Positions 35,527 through 45,209 of a stretch of 64,000 bases of DNA are shown in pieces. This stretch comes from Pedobacter zeaxanthinifaciens. GTDB lineage: Bacteria > Bacteroidota > Bacteroidia > Sphingobacteriales > Sphingobacteriaceae. The stretch covers positions 37,334 to 101,333 of the forward strand of contig NZ_QMHP01000013.1 of assembly GCF_003313335.1 (NCBI RefSeq). The letters run 5' to 3'. The first letter of the stretch is position 1; each line of letters begins with the position of its first letter. Position numbers and translations under genes: made by a program. Below the pieces are notes generated by a model, which worked only from the letters and a program-made list of their open reading frames with translations, ran no database searches and was not told the DNA's origin.

Positions 35527-36723
35527 ATGGCGATAATTGAAAATAGAGACATTATTGTAGTTGGTCAGCAGCCTTGGGATACTCCAATTGGAAGTAATTG
35601 TAAGGATATCGCCATTGAATTCAGCAAACATAACCGTGTGTTGTACATTAATGCACCGCTTGATCGTCGTACTAAATTTCAGCAAGCTGCAACTGAAGGC
35701 GTACAAAAACGAGTGCGTGTAATTAAAGGCGAAGAAAATGGATTGGAACAAATTGCACCTAATTTCTGGGTATATTATCCCGATGTGATCAACGAATCTA
35801 TCAATTGGATCAAACCAACTTCCATTTTTCGCATCTTCAATAAAATCAATAACAAGCGTTTTGCTAAATCCATACAAAAAGCTTTAAAACAATTAAATTT
35901 TAAGGATTTTATTTTGTTTAATGATAGCGATATGTTCAGAAGCTATCATTTAAAGGAATTGTTGCACCCAGCGTTAAGTATTTATTATTCGAGAGATAAC
36001 TTGTTGGCAACGCCCTATTGGGGGAAACATGGTAAGCATTTAGAGCCTGAGTTAATCAAAAAAAGCAATTTATGTGTGGCCAATTCTGTTTATTTGGCCA
36101 ATTACTGCAAGCAATATAATCCAAATTCATTTTACGTTGGTCAGGGCTGCGATTTTACACTTTTTAAAAACGATGAAAGTGTAAAAGTGCCCGAAAATTT
36201 AGCAGTAATTCCAAAGCCAATTGTAGGTTATGTTGGTGCTTTGCTTTCTATCCGTTTAGATGAGCAAATACTGTTACACTTGGCCCAACAGAAACCAGAA
36301 TGGAGTGTGGCGTTAGTTGGGCCTGAGGATGAGGATTTTAAAGCAAGTAAGCTTCATCAAATGCCAAACGTACATTTTTTAGGCCCACAAAAACCTGATA
36401 GTTTACCATCCTACATTAAAGGTTTTGATATTTGCTTGAATCCGCAAGCGTTAAATCCGCTTACTATTGGTAATTACCCACGTAAAATTGATGAATACTT
36501 GGCAATGGGAAAACCAACGTTAGCTACTAAAACTGAAGCTATGAGTGTGTTTGAGGACTACGTTTACATTGCCGAAACTAAGGAGGATTACGTAAAGCTT
36601 GCTGAAAAAGCGCTCACAGAGAACAATCCAGAGTTGGAGCAAAAACGAATTGATTTTGCCAAAACGCATACCTGGGAGAAAAATGTAGAAGAGATTTACA
36701 AAGCGATAGAGAGCGTACAGTAA
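35527..36723 (+). CDS. Glycosyltransferase (TuaH/GT4-like)
   Basis: 398 aa with GT-B layout. The N-terminal domain starts IIVVGQQPWDTPIGSNCKDIAIEF and includes YYSRDNLLATPYW. The C-terminal nucleotide-sugar domain shows PIVGYVGALLSIRLDEQ (about 237-253), WSVALVGPEDEDF, NVHFLGPQKPDSLPSYIKGFDICLNP (about 281-306) and KIDEYLAMGKPTLAT. It resembles TuaH-type enzymes of polysaccharide loci. Probably cytoplasmic, acting on lipid-linked intermediates. It starts 2 bp after the small membrane ORF. Confidence 0.87.
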   Translation: MAIIENRDIIVVGQQPWDTPIGSNCKDIAIEFSKHNRVLYINAPLDRRTKFQQAATEGVQKRVRVIKGEENGLEQIAPNFWVYYPDVINESINWIKPTSIFRIFNKINNKRFAKSIQKALKQLNFKDFILFNDSDMFRSYHLKELLHPALSIYYSRDNLLATPYWGKHGKHLEPELIKKSNLCVANSVYLANYCKQYNPNSFYVGQGCDFTLFKNDESVKVPENLAVIPKPIVGYVGALLSIRLDEQILLHLAQQKPEWSVALVGPEDEDFKASKLHQMPNVHFLGPQKPDSLPSYIKGFDICLNPQALNPLTIGNYPRKIDEYLAMGKPTLATKTEAMSVFEDYVYIAETKEDYVKLAEKALTENNPELEQKRIDFAKTHTWEKNVEEIYKAIESVQ

Positions 36724-36780
36724 ATTTAACCAGCTATAAATGCAAGAATATATGTGCATCCGTGGCTTATATCAAACAAA

Positions 36781-37695
36781 ATGGCATTAACTTCAATTAT
36801 CACCGTTAATTTTCACCAAGCAGCTGTAACTATTGATTTATTGAAGTCAATTGCAAAGTCCTATTCTCCTAATGAGGTTGAGGTAATCATTGTTGATAAT
36901 GGTGCGGATAAAAATATGGAACTGGTTTTCCATCCTTATTTTGAAAATATCAAATACATTCAATCCAAAGAAAATTTAGGTTTTGCTGGAGGCAATAATT
37001 TGGGTATCCAAAAAGCTAAGGGCGATTATATCTTTTTGTTGAACAACGATACAGAAATTCCGGCAGGCTGCATACAAACGCTCATTGCCGAACTAGAGGC
37101 CAATCCTAAAATTGGCTTACTGTCGCCCTTGTTGCTGTATTTCGATCAGCCTGATTTGGTGCAGTATGCAGGTTTTACGCCGATGAATTACTTGGTAGCC
37201 AGAAATGCTTACATCGGTCAGTTCGAAAAAAATCTTGGTCAGTTTGATGGTAAAAGCTATGAAACCGGCTTTTGCCATGGTGCAGCGGTAATTTGTAGCA
37301 AAGCCGATTTGCAAAAGGCAGGTTTAATGGACGAAACTTATTTCCTGTATTACGAAGAATTGGATTGGTGCGAGAAATTCAAAAGAATAAGCAAAGAAAT
37401 TTGGTTCACTGGCAAAACCCATGTTTATCACAAGGAATCTATCAGCGTAGGCAAAGCAAGTTCTCTTAAAATTTATTTCAATACCCGTAACCGGATGTTG
37501 TTTATTCGTAAAAACACAGGCTGGTTAAATACCTTGTTTTTCAGTTTGTATTTTACATTGGTTGCTTGCCCGAAAGCGGTCGCTAAATATCTTTTAAAAG
37601 GAGAAAATAAGTTGGCAAAATGGACATTGAAAGGTTTGTGGTGGAACTACACCCACGGTAAAAATAGTAAAGATTTGGGCTATGAAGTAAGGTAG
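36781..37695 (+). CDS. Glycosyltransferase family 2 (rhamnosyltransferase-like)
   Basis: 304 aa from the ATG at 36781; a GTG nine codons earlier is less likely. The GT-A domain has TSIITVNFHQAAVTIDLLKSI (3-23), EVIIVDNGAD, NLGFAGGNNLGIQKAKGDYIFLLNNDTEIP (about 67-96, with the DxE/NDT donor site) and GAAVICSKADLQKAGLMDETYFLYYEELDWCEK (about 171-203). This is the pattern of WsaE/RfbN-like transferases that add deoxyhexoses. It ends the plus-strand run before the Fic gene, which is convergent 20 bp away. Confidence 0.88.
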   Translation: MALTSIITVNFHQAAVTIDLLKSIAKSYSPNEVEVIIVDNGADKNMELVFHPYFENIKYIQSKENLGFAGGNNLGIQKAKGDYIFLLNNDTEIPAGCIQTLIAELEANPKIGLLSPLLLYFDQPDLVQYAGFTPMNYLVARNAYIGQFEKNLGQFDGKSYETGFCHGAAVICSKADLQKAGLMDETYFLYYEELDWCEKFKRISKEIWFTGKTHVYHKESISVGKASSLKIYFNTRNRMLFIRKNTGWLNTLFFSLYFTLVACPKAVAKYLLKGENKLAKWTLKGLWWNYTHGKNSKDLGYEVR

Positions 37696-37715
37696 TTGAG
37701 CTTTAAAAAGCTGGA

Positions 37716-38669
37716 CTAGCGTTTTCTATAGACAGTGTTTTTTTTATCGCCAACTTTTTCAATCAAACCTTTTTCCACTCCATTTTTTAAATCCCTGCTA
37801 GCAGTAGCGGTAGAAATATCCTGGTAGTTTTGCATGTACTGTTTTCTAGTAAAAGAACCGGCATGCTTTTCTATAAAAAACTCAATTCTTTGTGTTTCGT
37901 TAAGTTTTCGGAACGAAGTCTCAAGGAGATCGTTTAATGAAAGGTCGATGATACCGAGCATAAACTCAATAAATGTGGTTGATTTCCCCTCTTTATCCGA
38001 AGTAGAAAGCGCATTGTAATATTGATGTTGATTTTTGGAAATCAGCGTTTCAAAAGGTAGAAATTCGAACAAAGGGTATTCACTCATTAAAATGGCTGTC
38101 TGCCATAATCTTCCCATGCGCCCGTTGCCATCTGTAAAGGGATGTATAAATTCCATCTCATAGTGAAAAACGCAACTTTTTATCAAGGTAAGCTCAGTTT
38201 TATCCTTCACGTACGCAAATAAATCTTTCATTAAAAAAGGCACATTCTCATAAGGAGGCGCCACATGTTCCAATTTAGCACCTTTAACTATCCCCACGCC
38301 TTCTTTTCGGTAAATACCTGCTTTAACAACTAGGCTATTCATCAATAGTTGATGAGCTTTGAGAAAGTCCTTTTCAGAGGTGTAATTGAAATTATTTAAC
38401 GACTTATACACTTCAAGCGCATTTAGCACTTCTCTAATGTCTTTTTCAGGTCCTGCAACTCTTTTGTTTTCAATAATAGCGGTAACCTGCTGCTCTGATA
38501 AAGTATTGCCTTCAATACTTAAAGAGGAGTGGATGGTTTTAATTTGATTCTGTTTTCGAAGCTTAGGATTTTGCTGAACTAAGTATTTAGCATTTACCTC
38601 TCCAGTTTTCTGAGAAATACTAGCTACTAGTTTCAATATCTTCGAAGTGATTTCGTATGGCGGCTTCAT
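37716..38669 (-). CDS. Fic family protein with C-terminal winged helix
   Basis: 317 aa. The Fic core motif HPFTDGNGRMGRLWQ lies near 176-190, complete with catalytic His and the phosphate-binding Asn, Gly and Arg residues. Fic enzymes usually transfer AMP to a protein Tyr, Ser or Thr. SLSIEGN near 49-55 matches the (S/T)xxxE(G/N) inhibitory helix, placed N-terminally as in class II Fic. The last 70 residues (RIEFFIEKHAGSFTRKQYMQNYQDISTATASRDLKNGVEKGLIEKVG) look like a winged-helix DNA-binding domain. Two copies of TGATACTATCA overlap its promoter, suggesting self-control. It is inserted against the direction of the polysaccharide genes. Confidence 0.9.
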   Translation of the reverse strand: MKPPYEITSKILKLVASISQKTGEVNAKYLVQQNPKLRKQNQIKTIHSSLSIEGNTLSEQQVTAIIENKRVAGPEKDIREVLNALEVYKSLNNFNYTSEKDFLKAHQLLMNSLVVKAGIYRKEGVGIVKGAKLEHVAPPYENVPFLMKDLFAYVKDKTELTLIKSCVFHYEMEFIHPFTDGNGRMGRLWQTAILMSEYPLFEFLPFETLISKNQHQYYNALSTSDKEGKSTTFIEFMLGIIDLSLNDLLETSFRKLNETQRIEFFIEKHAGSFTRKQYMQNYQDISTATASRDLKNGVEKGLIEKVGDKKNTVYRKR

Positions 38670-38673
38670 TTTT

Positions 38674-38703
38674 TGATACTATCAAATGATACTATCAAAA
38701 GTA
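38674..38703 (-). promoter_or_regulatory. Tandem palindromic operator over the fic promoter
   Basis: TGATACTATCA occurs twice (38674-38684 and 38687-38697); each is itself palindromic, 13 bp apart centre to centre. The second touches a minus-strand TACTTTTG -7 box (forward 38696-38703), and both lie between it and the start codon at 38669. A repressor bound here would block initiation. Confidence 0.6.
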
Positions 38704-38732
38704 ATAAATAATTTGTAAACCAGCTGGAAAAC

Positions 38733-39482
38733 TTACTTTAATCGCTTCCAAACCGTAGCGAACGCATACTTGGCAAAATGATATGCCGACTGAAAAAAGC
38801 CTAATTTTTCACTTTCTCTAAGTATCTTCCAGGTAAAGCCAATTACTTTTAATTTATTGGACGAAACGGAGCCTTTTCTAATTCGATATTCAACCAACAC
38901 TTCGTTAATGCCATATCCGTTAAATGGTTTTTTAAAAATATCGAGCCAAAAAATCCAATCTTCATGCCCTGCTTTTTTAAACCTGATATCTCCTATGGCA
39001 CTTTTTAAGGTAAGTGAAGTGGAAAATATAATCACATTGTGAGATAAAAGTTTTTTGTAGTTTACACTATTTGGAACCTCTATTTTTCCGGAAATAACGG
39101 CGCCCGCTTCATCAATTCTTTGGTAGGCACAAAAGGTCATGGGCAGGTTTTTTTCTTCCATGTAAGCAACCTGTTTAGCCAATTTATCCTTCAACCAAAT
39201 ATCATCGCTGTCTAAAAAAGCAATGTATTTGCCCTTAGCTTCTGTTAAACCAACGTTTCTGGCATTGGCAACACCACCATTTTGCTCTAATTTTATCAGT
39301 TTGATATTGTTATGCTGTTGTGCGTAAGTTTCAATTACGGCAGTGGTATTATCTTTCGATTTGTCGTCGATAACAATTAACTCCCAATTGGTGTAGCTTT
39401 GTTCGAGTACCGAATTAATGGTAAGCGCTACAAAATCAGCCGAGTTGTAGCAAGGGGTAATTATGGTAACTAATGGTTCCAA
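38733..39482 (-). CDS. Glycosyltransferase family 2
   Basis: 249 aa with a GT-A fold: VTIITPCYNSADFVALTINSVLEQSYTNWELIVIDDKSKDNT (about 5-46), NGGVANARNVGLTEAKGKYIAFLDSDDIW (about 69-97, DxD donor site) and GHEDWIFWLDIFKK (about 173-186). It resembles the WcaA/TuaG group. The gene is on the minus strand, upstream of fic, and divergent from the flippase gene. It probably belongs to the polysaccharide locus although its orientation differs. Confidence 0.9.
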   Translation of the reverse strand: MEPLVTIITPCYNSADFVALTINSVLEQSYTNWELIVIDDKSKDNTTAVIETYAQQHNNIKLIKLEQNGGVANARNVGLTEAKGKYIAFLDSDDIWLKDKLAKQVAYMEEKNLPMTFCAYQRIDEAGAVISGKIEVPNSVNYKKLLSHNVIIFSTSLTLKSAIGDIRFKKAGHEDWIFWLDIFKKPFNGYGINEVLVEYRIRKGSVSSNKLKVIGFTWKILRESEKLGFFQSAYHFAKYAFATVWKRLK

Positions 39483-39594
39483 TTCGTAGTATTTTGATCC
39501 TAATATCTCATCACCAAATTAGGTATAAAATGTAAGATTCGGATTAAGTTTTAAACATAAATCGAATAAAACATTTACATTAGTGTTCAATTTT

Positions 39595-41121
39595 ATGGAT
39601 AAGAGACGTTTTGTAGTTAATTTGGTTTCTAACTTCTTTAGTGCAATATCTGGAGTTGGAATCTCATTTTTTTTAACCCCTTATATTGTTGAACACCTTG
39701 GGAAAGAAGCTTACGGATTTTTTCCGCTTTCCAACAATTTTGTAATGTATGCGGGCATCGTCACTACAGCGCTCAACTCCATGTCGAGCAGATACATTAC
39801 CATTAGTTTAGAAAAGAAGGATATTAAAGAAGTCAATACCTATTTCAACTCAGTACTATTTGGTAATATCCTCATTTCGTTAGGATTTTTAGTGGTGAGC
39901 GGTATTTTTTGTGCGTTTATTGATAAGATTTTAGATATTCCTATCAACTTAATTCATGATGTAAGGTTACTTTTTATCTTCATTTTCATCAGTTTAGTCA
40001 TCAATGTCTCTTCGGCTGTTTTTCAGGTAACTGCTTTTGCCCTCAACCGCTTTGATAGGTTAGCCTTCATCAATATCATATCCAATGTGTTAAAGTTGGG
40101 AGCCATTATCCTGCTTTTCTATTTCTTTACACCAAGAATATACTTTTTAGGTGTTACTACTGCAGCCACGGCGTTTTACATGTTCATTGCCAATTATCGG
40201 CTCACCAAAAAACTATTGCCTGAGGTGCAAATTGATTGGTCTTTTTTCTCCAAAAGTGCGCTTTATGTTATTGTTGGCTCAGGAATTTGGAACTCGGTAA
40301 TGGCCATGGCCAACGTGGTGAATACACAGCTAGATCTGTTAATCGCCAATCATTTCTTTGGTGCTTCGGGGATGGGGTTTCTCTCTTTAACAAAGTTTAT
40401 CCCCAATGCCATTTATATCCTTTTAGGAATTATTGTACCTATATTTTTGCCCGAAATGTTAAAGGCTTACGCTAACAATGACATGGGTAAGTTGAAAAAA
40501 ACATTAGACTTATCTTTCAAGGCAATTTTTTTGGTGGTGCTGGTGCCCTTGTCGGTTTTTTTTGTGTACGGCGAAGTTTTTTTTAAGCTTTGGCTACCAA
40601 CTCAAGATGCACATGCGCTACATCTTTTATCGGTAATTACCTTGGTTCCATTTATTGTGCATGGCACAGTTGAAACCGTTTACCATGTTTTTGTAATCAC
40701 CAATAAATTAAGAGTGGCTTCATTTTGGGGGATTTTTATTTCCATATTCAATTTTGTGCTAGTCATTATTTTCTGCAAATACAGTTCACTTGGTGTTTAC
40801 TCCATACCCGTTGGCGCCTTAGTTAGCGGTGTGTTTAGTCACCTTACATTTACGCCTTTATATGCAGCCTACTGTTTGCAGGAAAATAGGTGGTACTTCT
40901 TTAAAAAAATTGTGAGGGGATTAGCAGGCTTTACCTTGTTAATTGCCCTTTGCTACGGCTGGAAACAGTTGCATTTGTTTGAAGTGAGCAATTGGCTGCT
41001 GTTTTTAATCAACTGTGCGCTAATTGGAACATTGCTGCTTATTGTTACATTTTTCATGAACTTCGATAGCAGCACCAGGAGCAACATCATTCAAAAAGTA
41101 AGACAAAAAATAAATATATGA
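39595..41121 (+). CDS. Wzx-like polysaccharide flippase
   Basis: 508 aa from the ATG at 39595, with about 12-14 membrane helices. The start VNLVSNFFSAISGVGISFFLTPYIVEHLGKEAYGFFPL is typical of the MATE/MOP-type oligosaccharide flippase family. It should move undecaprenyl-linked repeat units across the inner membrane for the Wzy-like polymerase. The stop codon overlaps the next start (ATGA at 41118-41121), so it is translationally coupled to the first GT32 gene. Confidence 0.88.
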   Translation: MDKRRFVVNLVSNFFSAISGVGISFFLTPYIVEHLGKEAYGFFPLSNNFVMYAGIVTTALNSMSSRYITISLEKKDIKEVNTYFNSVLFGNILISLGFLVVSGIFCAFIDKILDIPINLIHDVRLLFIFIFISLVINVSSAVFQVTAFALNRFDRLAFINIISNVLKLGAIILLFYFFTPRIYFLGVTTAATAFYMFIANYRLTKKLLPEVQIDWSFFSKSALYVIVGSGIWNSVMAMANVVNTQLDLLIANHFFGASGMGFLSLTKFIPNAIYILLGIIVPIFLPEMLKAYANNDMGKLKKTLDLSFKAIFLVVLVPLSVFFVYGEVFFKLWLPTQDAHALHLLSVITLVPFIVHGTVETVYHVFVITNKLRVASFWGIFISIFNFVLVIIFCKYSSLGVYSIPVGALVSGVFSHLTFTPLYAAYCLQENRWYFFKKIVRGLAGFTLLIALCYGWKQLHLFEVSNWLLFLINCALIGTLLLIVTFFMNFDSSTRSNIIQKVRQKINI

Positions 41122-41849
41122 TTCCTAAGATTTTACATTATTGTTGGTTTGGAAACGGAGAGATGCCCGAGTTGGCACTTAAATGTTTAGAATCTTGGAG
41201 AAAGTATCTTCCAGATTATGAAATTATGGTTTGGAACGAATCTAATTTTGATGTCAACATGTATCGCTTTGCATCTGAAGCCTACAAAGAAAAAAAATAT
41301 GCTTTTGTGGCAGATGTTTGCAGGCTGTACGCACTTAAAAACATGGGCGGTATTTATTTGGATACCGATGTGGAATTTTTGAAACCTTTAGATGAAAAAG
41401 TGCTACAACAAAATGCTTTTACGGGTTTTGAAGATAACCTTTTGCTTTCATCGGCCATTATGGGTAGCGAGAAAAATGGCAAATGGATCAACGATTTACT
41501 GCCGTATTATGATAACCGAAGTTTTTATTTGAAAGACGGGACTCACGATATAAACCCGAATACAGAAATCATCACGGAGTTCATGAAAACAAGGAAAAAT
41601 GTACAGATCAATAACACTTTTCAGGAACTGGAGGGGTATTGCACCATTTTTCCGAGTGATTATTTCTGCCCGAAAAGTTGGAAAACCTTAAAAATTAAAC
41701 AAACGCCAAACACCTATTGTATACATCATTTTGCCGGTTCTTGGTTGCATAAAAAGCAAAGCACATTGGGCAAATTGGCCAATTTTTTGCTGGGTAAAAG
41801 AATTGCGAATGCTTGGTCGGAGAAGTATCGTAACAAGAAATTATTTTAA
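41118..41849 (+). CDS. GT32-type glycosyltransferase, first of a tandem pair
   Basis: 243 aa. MIPKILHYCWFGNGEMPELALKCLESW opens the family. ADVCRLYALKNMGGIYLDTDVEFLK (about 66-90) contains the DxD donor site (DTD), and YCIHHFAGSW (about 202-211) is the conserved C-terminal His region. These capsular/LPS enzymes (OCH1-like) transfer hexoses. It is about two-thirds identical by eye to the next gene over its whole length, so the two arose by duplication. Overlaps the flippase stop codon by 4 bp. Confidence 0.9.
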   Translation: MIPKILHYCWFGNGEMPELALKCLESWRKYLPDYEIMVWNESNFDVNMYRFASEAYKEKKYAFVADVCRLYALKNMGGIYLDTDVEFLKPLDEKVLQQNAFTGFEDNLLLSSAIMGSEKNGKWINDLLPYYDNRSFYLKDGTHDINPNTEIITEFMKTRKNVQINNTFQELEGYCTIFPSDYFCPKSWKTLKIKQTPNTYCIHHFAGSWLHKKQSTLGKLANFLLGKRIANAWSEKYRNKKLF

Positions 41850-41883
41850 AGACATCATCTATTAAAAACATTAATTAAAGCTC

Positions 41884-42618
41884 ATGATCCCTAAAATTAT
41901 TCACTATTGCTGGTTTGGTAGGGGCGAAATGCCCGAGCTGGTTCAACGGTGCGTTGCTTCATGGAAAAAATACCTCCCCGATTATGAACTTATGCTGTGG
42001 AACGAGGATAATTTTGATATTAGCAGTTATCAGTATGCCTTGGATGCCTACAAAGAAAAGAAGTATGCTTTTGTAGCCGATGTATGCAGGCTGTATGTAT
42101 TAAAAAACATGGGCGGACTGTATTTGGATACCGATGTAGAGTTTATCAAATCAATGCCTGATGAGTTTTTGAACGACATTGCATTTACCGCCTTTGAAGA
42201 TCAATTAGTTTCGGCAGGCGTAATTGGCAGCGTAAAAAATGGCGAGTGGATTAGCAATTTGTTAGCTTTTTATGAGCATAAAAGTTTTTACAAAGCTGAT
42301 GGCAGTTTGGATATCAACCCTATCACTGAATTGATGACGGATCATTTAGGAAAGGAAAAAGGAGTACTTCCAAACAATACCTTTCAGAAGATACCGGGAT
42401 ATTGTACCATTTATCCAAGCGAATATTTCTACCCTAAAAGCTGGAAAACCTTAAAAATGAACATTACGCCAAATACCTACTGCATACATCATTTTGCCGG
42501 TTCGTGGATTGATCATAACTATACAACTTTGGGAAAGTTAGCCAATTGGATTTTGGGCAAACGTACCGCTCAAAATTGGTCGAGGAGATATAGAAAGTTG
42601 ATAGGAAAGAATAAATAA
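41884..42618 (+). CDS. GT32-type glycosyltransferase, second of a tandem pair
   Basis: 244 aa, paralogous to the preceding gene and of equal length. It has MIPKIIHYCWFGRGEMPELVQRCVASW, ADVCRLYVLKNMGGLYLDTDVEFIK and YCIHHFAGSW. Differences concentrate in the middle (about 95-160), where acceptor recognition would be expected, so the copies may add different sugars or use different acceptors. It is the last gene of the polysaccharide locus. No terminator is obvious before the degenerate hairpin repeat at 42715. Confidence 0.9.
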   Translation: MIPKIIHYCWFGRGEMPELVQRCVASWKKYLPDYELMLWNEDNFDISSYQYALDAYKEKKYAFVADVCRLYVLKNMGGLYLDTDVEFIKSMPDEFLNDIAFTAFEDQLVSAGVIGSVKNGEWISNLLAFYEHKSFYKADGSLDINPITELMTDHLGKEKGVLPNNTFQKIPGYCTIYPSEYFYPKSWKTLKMNITPNTYCIHHFAGSWIDHNYTTLGKLANWILGKRTAQNWSRRYRKLIGKNK

Positions 42619-42714
42619 AAAGTTAACCCACAGTTACAGGGGTGGCACTACGTGGATTATCGATTTGTTAATGGTTAATCAGTTTATATCATTGCTGCAT
42701 TGATTGAAAATGAT

Positions 42715-42800
42715 CGTCACTGCGAGGTACCAAGCAATCTTGCAGCGTTTAAATTGTTTCCGGTAAAGTTATAGGATTGCTTTCCCAAACTACCATAGCA
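42715..42800. repeat. Degenerate copy of the long hairpin repeat
   Basis: The left arm (42715-42740, with TGCGAGGTACCAAGCAATCT) matches the arm of the other copies. The right side keeps only GGATTGCTT (42774-42782) and then diverges. It lies between the GT32 pair and tex. Confidence 0.55.
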
Positions 42801-42835
42801 GGCGTTGCATATCAAAAACGCCAACGCAATTCACG

Positions 42836-45133
42836 TTACTTAAACATCCCTTTCAACTTCGCTAGCTTTTCCTGTAAATCGCCATCCGCTTCCTTTTGTT
42901 TTTTAGGCTGTTGCTGATTGAACGATTTCCTCGGTTGCTCATTGCGTTTCTGCGCATCGTTCTTGTTCCAATTCCCTTTCGTACTTTCTGACTTCCGCTC
43001 TTTCTGACTATCTTCTTTCATCGATAAAGAAATACGCTTACGTTCCACATCAACGTCGGTAACGGTAACTTGCACCACTTGGCTTACCTTCACCACCTCA
43101 TTTGGATTGGCTACAAAGCGGTTGGCCAGCTGACTGGTATGTACCAAACCATCCTGATGCACACCAATATCCACAAAGGCGCCAAAGTTGGTAATGTTGG
43201 TTACAATCCCCTTCAATTTCATGCCTTTTTTAAGGTCTTCGATGCTATTTACCCCGTCGGCAAAACTAAAAGCTTCGAATTGCTCACGAGGGTCGCGGCC
43301 GGGTTTTGCCAGTTCTTTCAAAATGTCCTGCAAGGTAGGCAAGCCTACTTCGGCACTTACATAGTTTTGCAGGTTAATTCGCTTTTGTAGTTCCGTATTT
43401 TTAATAAGCTCAGCTACTGAAACACCCAAATCTTTGGCCATTTTATTCACTAATTGGTAGCGCTCCGGGTGTACGCCGCTGCTATCCAAAGGTTGTTCGG
43501 CATTGCGTATCCTCAAAAATCCCGCCGCCTGCTCAAAAGCCTTATCTCCTAAGCGGGGAACTTTCTTTAAACTTTCCCTGTTTTTAAACGTACCATTTTT
43601 GCTGCGGTAGTTTACAATATTTTGTGCCAGGCTATCGCCCAAACCGGAAACATAAGCCAATAATTGTTTAGATGCCGTATTTAGTTCTACACCAACAGCA
43701 TTCACACAACTCATCACTGTGTCATCTAAGCTTTGTTGTAGTTTGCTTTGGTCAACATCATGCTGGTACTGCCCAACACCAATAGATTTTGGATCTATTT
43801 TTACTAGTTCCGCCAACGGATCCATTAATCTTCTGCCAATGGAAACGGCTCCACGCACCGTAACATCATGGTCTGGAAATTCTTCTCTTGCCAAAGGCGA
43901 TGCCGAGTAAATTGAAGCGCCACTTTCGTTCACCATTACTATCGTTACCTCAGCAAGTTTTAAACCTCTGATAAAAGTTTCAGTTTCTCTTCCGGCCGTT
44001 CCGTTGCCAATAGCAATGGCTTCAATGTCGTGTTTTTCGCAAAGCTGATTAATTTTCCACTCGGCATCCTTTACATTGCCCTGCCCTGTATGTGGGTAAA
44101 TGGTAGTATTTTCTAGCAAATTGCCCTGTCTATCCAAGCAAACCACCTTACAGCCGGTTCTAAAACCTGGGTCAACGGCCATTACATTTTTTTGTCCCAA
44201 AGGTGCGGCCATTAATAACTGGCGGGCGTTAGCGGCAAATACCCTAATCGCTTCTTCATCCGCTTTTTGTTTAATGGCAGCTCGCAATTCAGTTTCCATT
44301 GAAGGACGTAACAAGCGCTTATAACTATCGTAAATTGCCAGTTCCACCTGCTTGCTTGCGCTATTGTTACCAGTAATAAACTGTTTTTCCAATAGTTGAA
44401 TGGCTTCCTCATCTGGCGGCAGCACATCCAATTTCAGCAAGCCTTCTTCCTCGCCACGTAACATGGCCAAAACACGGTGCGAAGGTGCGTTTTTAGCGCT
44501 TTCTTCCCATTCAAAATAGTCTTTATACTTAATTGCCTCTGTTTCTTTACCTTTTGCAACTACACTTTTGTAAGTAGCTTTTTGCTCAAAATATCGGCGC
44601 ATTTTTGCCCTTGCTTCGGCATCTTCGTTAATAATTTCGGCAACAATATCCCTAGCACCAGCTAAGGCATCTTGTATATCTTTTACGCCCTTCTCCGCAT
44701 CAATATACGCGGTAGCCTCAGCCTCCACATCAATTCTGCTTTGCGCAAAAATCCTTAAAGCCAAAGGTTCCAGGCCTTTTTCTCTAGCTACCGATGCCCT
44801 AGTTTTACGTTTCTGTTTGTAGGGAAGGTAAATATCTTCCAAAATGGTAAGCGTTTCCGCCAGTTCAATTTTTTTCTCCAACTCTGGAGTTAGCTTTCCC
44901 TGCTCCAATATCGATTTTAAAACCGCTTCCTTACGCTTGTCCAGTTCTTTTAACTGCTGCGCCAAATCTCTAATTGCAGTAATTTGCACCTCATCCAAAC
45001 TGCCGGTAATTTCCTTTCTATACCTCGAAATAAAAGGCACCGTGGCACCTTCCTCTAATAGTGTTAGTGTGGCATTAACTTGTTTGCTATTGATATTTAG
45101 CGAGGTAGCAATATGTTGCAGGTGATTGTGCAT
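42836..45133 (-). CDS. tex: Tex family RNA-binding transcription accessory protein
   Basis: 765 aa from the ATG at 45133; TTG two codons earlier is less likely. An N-terminal helical domain is followed by a YqgF-like RNase H fold (AVDPGFRTGCKVVCLDRQGNLL near 323-344, then AIGNGTAGRETE). Next is a helix-hairpin-helix region (NTASKQLLAYVSGLGDSLAQNIVNYRSKNGTFKNRESLKKVPRLGDKAFEQAAGFLRI, about 484-541). An S1 RNA-binding domain completes the core (MKLKGIVTNITNFGAFVDIGVHQDGLVHTSQL, about 640-671). The tail of about 60 residues is basic and low in complexity. Tex binds nucleic acid and aids transcription and stress tolerance. Confidence 0.95.
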   Translation of the reverse strand: MHNHLQHIATSLNINSKQVNATLTLLEEGATVPFISRYRKEITGSLDEVQITAIRDLAQQLKELDKRKEAVLKSILEQGKLTPELEKKIELAETLTILEDIYLPYKQKRKTRASVAREKGLEPLALRIFAQSRIDVEAEATAYIDAEKGVKDIQDALAGARDIVAEIINEDAEARAKMRRYFEQKATYKSVVAKGKETEAIKYKDYFEWEESAKNAPSHRVLAMLRGEEEGLLKLDVLPPDEEAIQLLEKQFITGNNSASKQVELAIYDSYKRLLRPSMETELRAAIKQKADEEAIRVFAANARQLLMAAPLGQKNVMAVDPGFRTGCKVVCLDRQGNLLENTTIYPHTGQGNVKDAEWKINQLCEKHDIEAIAIGNGTAGRETETFIRGLKLAEVTIVMVNESGASIYSASPLAREEFPDHDVTVRGAVSIGRRLMDPLAELVKIDPKSIGVGQYQHDVDQSKLQQSLDDTVMSCVNAVGVELNTASKQLLAYVSGLGDSLAQNIVNYRSKNGTFKNRESLKKVPRLGDKAFEQAAGFLRIRNAEQPLDSSGVHPERYQLVNKMAKDLGVSVAELIKNTELQKRINLQNYVSAEVGLPTLQDILKELAKPGRDPREQFEAFSFADGVNSIEDLKKGMKLKGIVTNITNFGAFVDIGVHQDGLVHTSQLANRFVANPNEVVKVSQVVQVTVTDVDVERKRISLSMKEDSQKERKSESTKGNWNKNDAQKRNEQPRKSFNQQQPKKQKEADGDLQEKLAKLKGMFK

Positions 45134-45209
45134 AACCAAATTTTTAAGGAGGCTAAAAATAGCCTAATTAAATTGATTTGGAAAACAAAGCTTCAATATC
45201 TTCACAACT

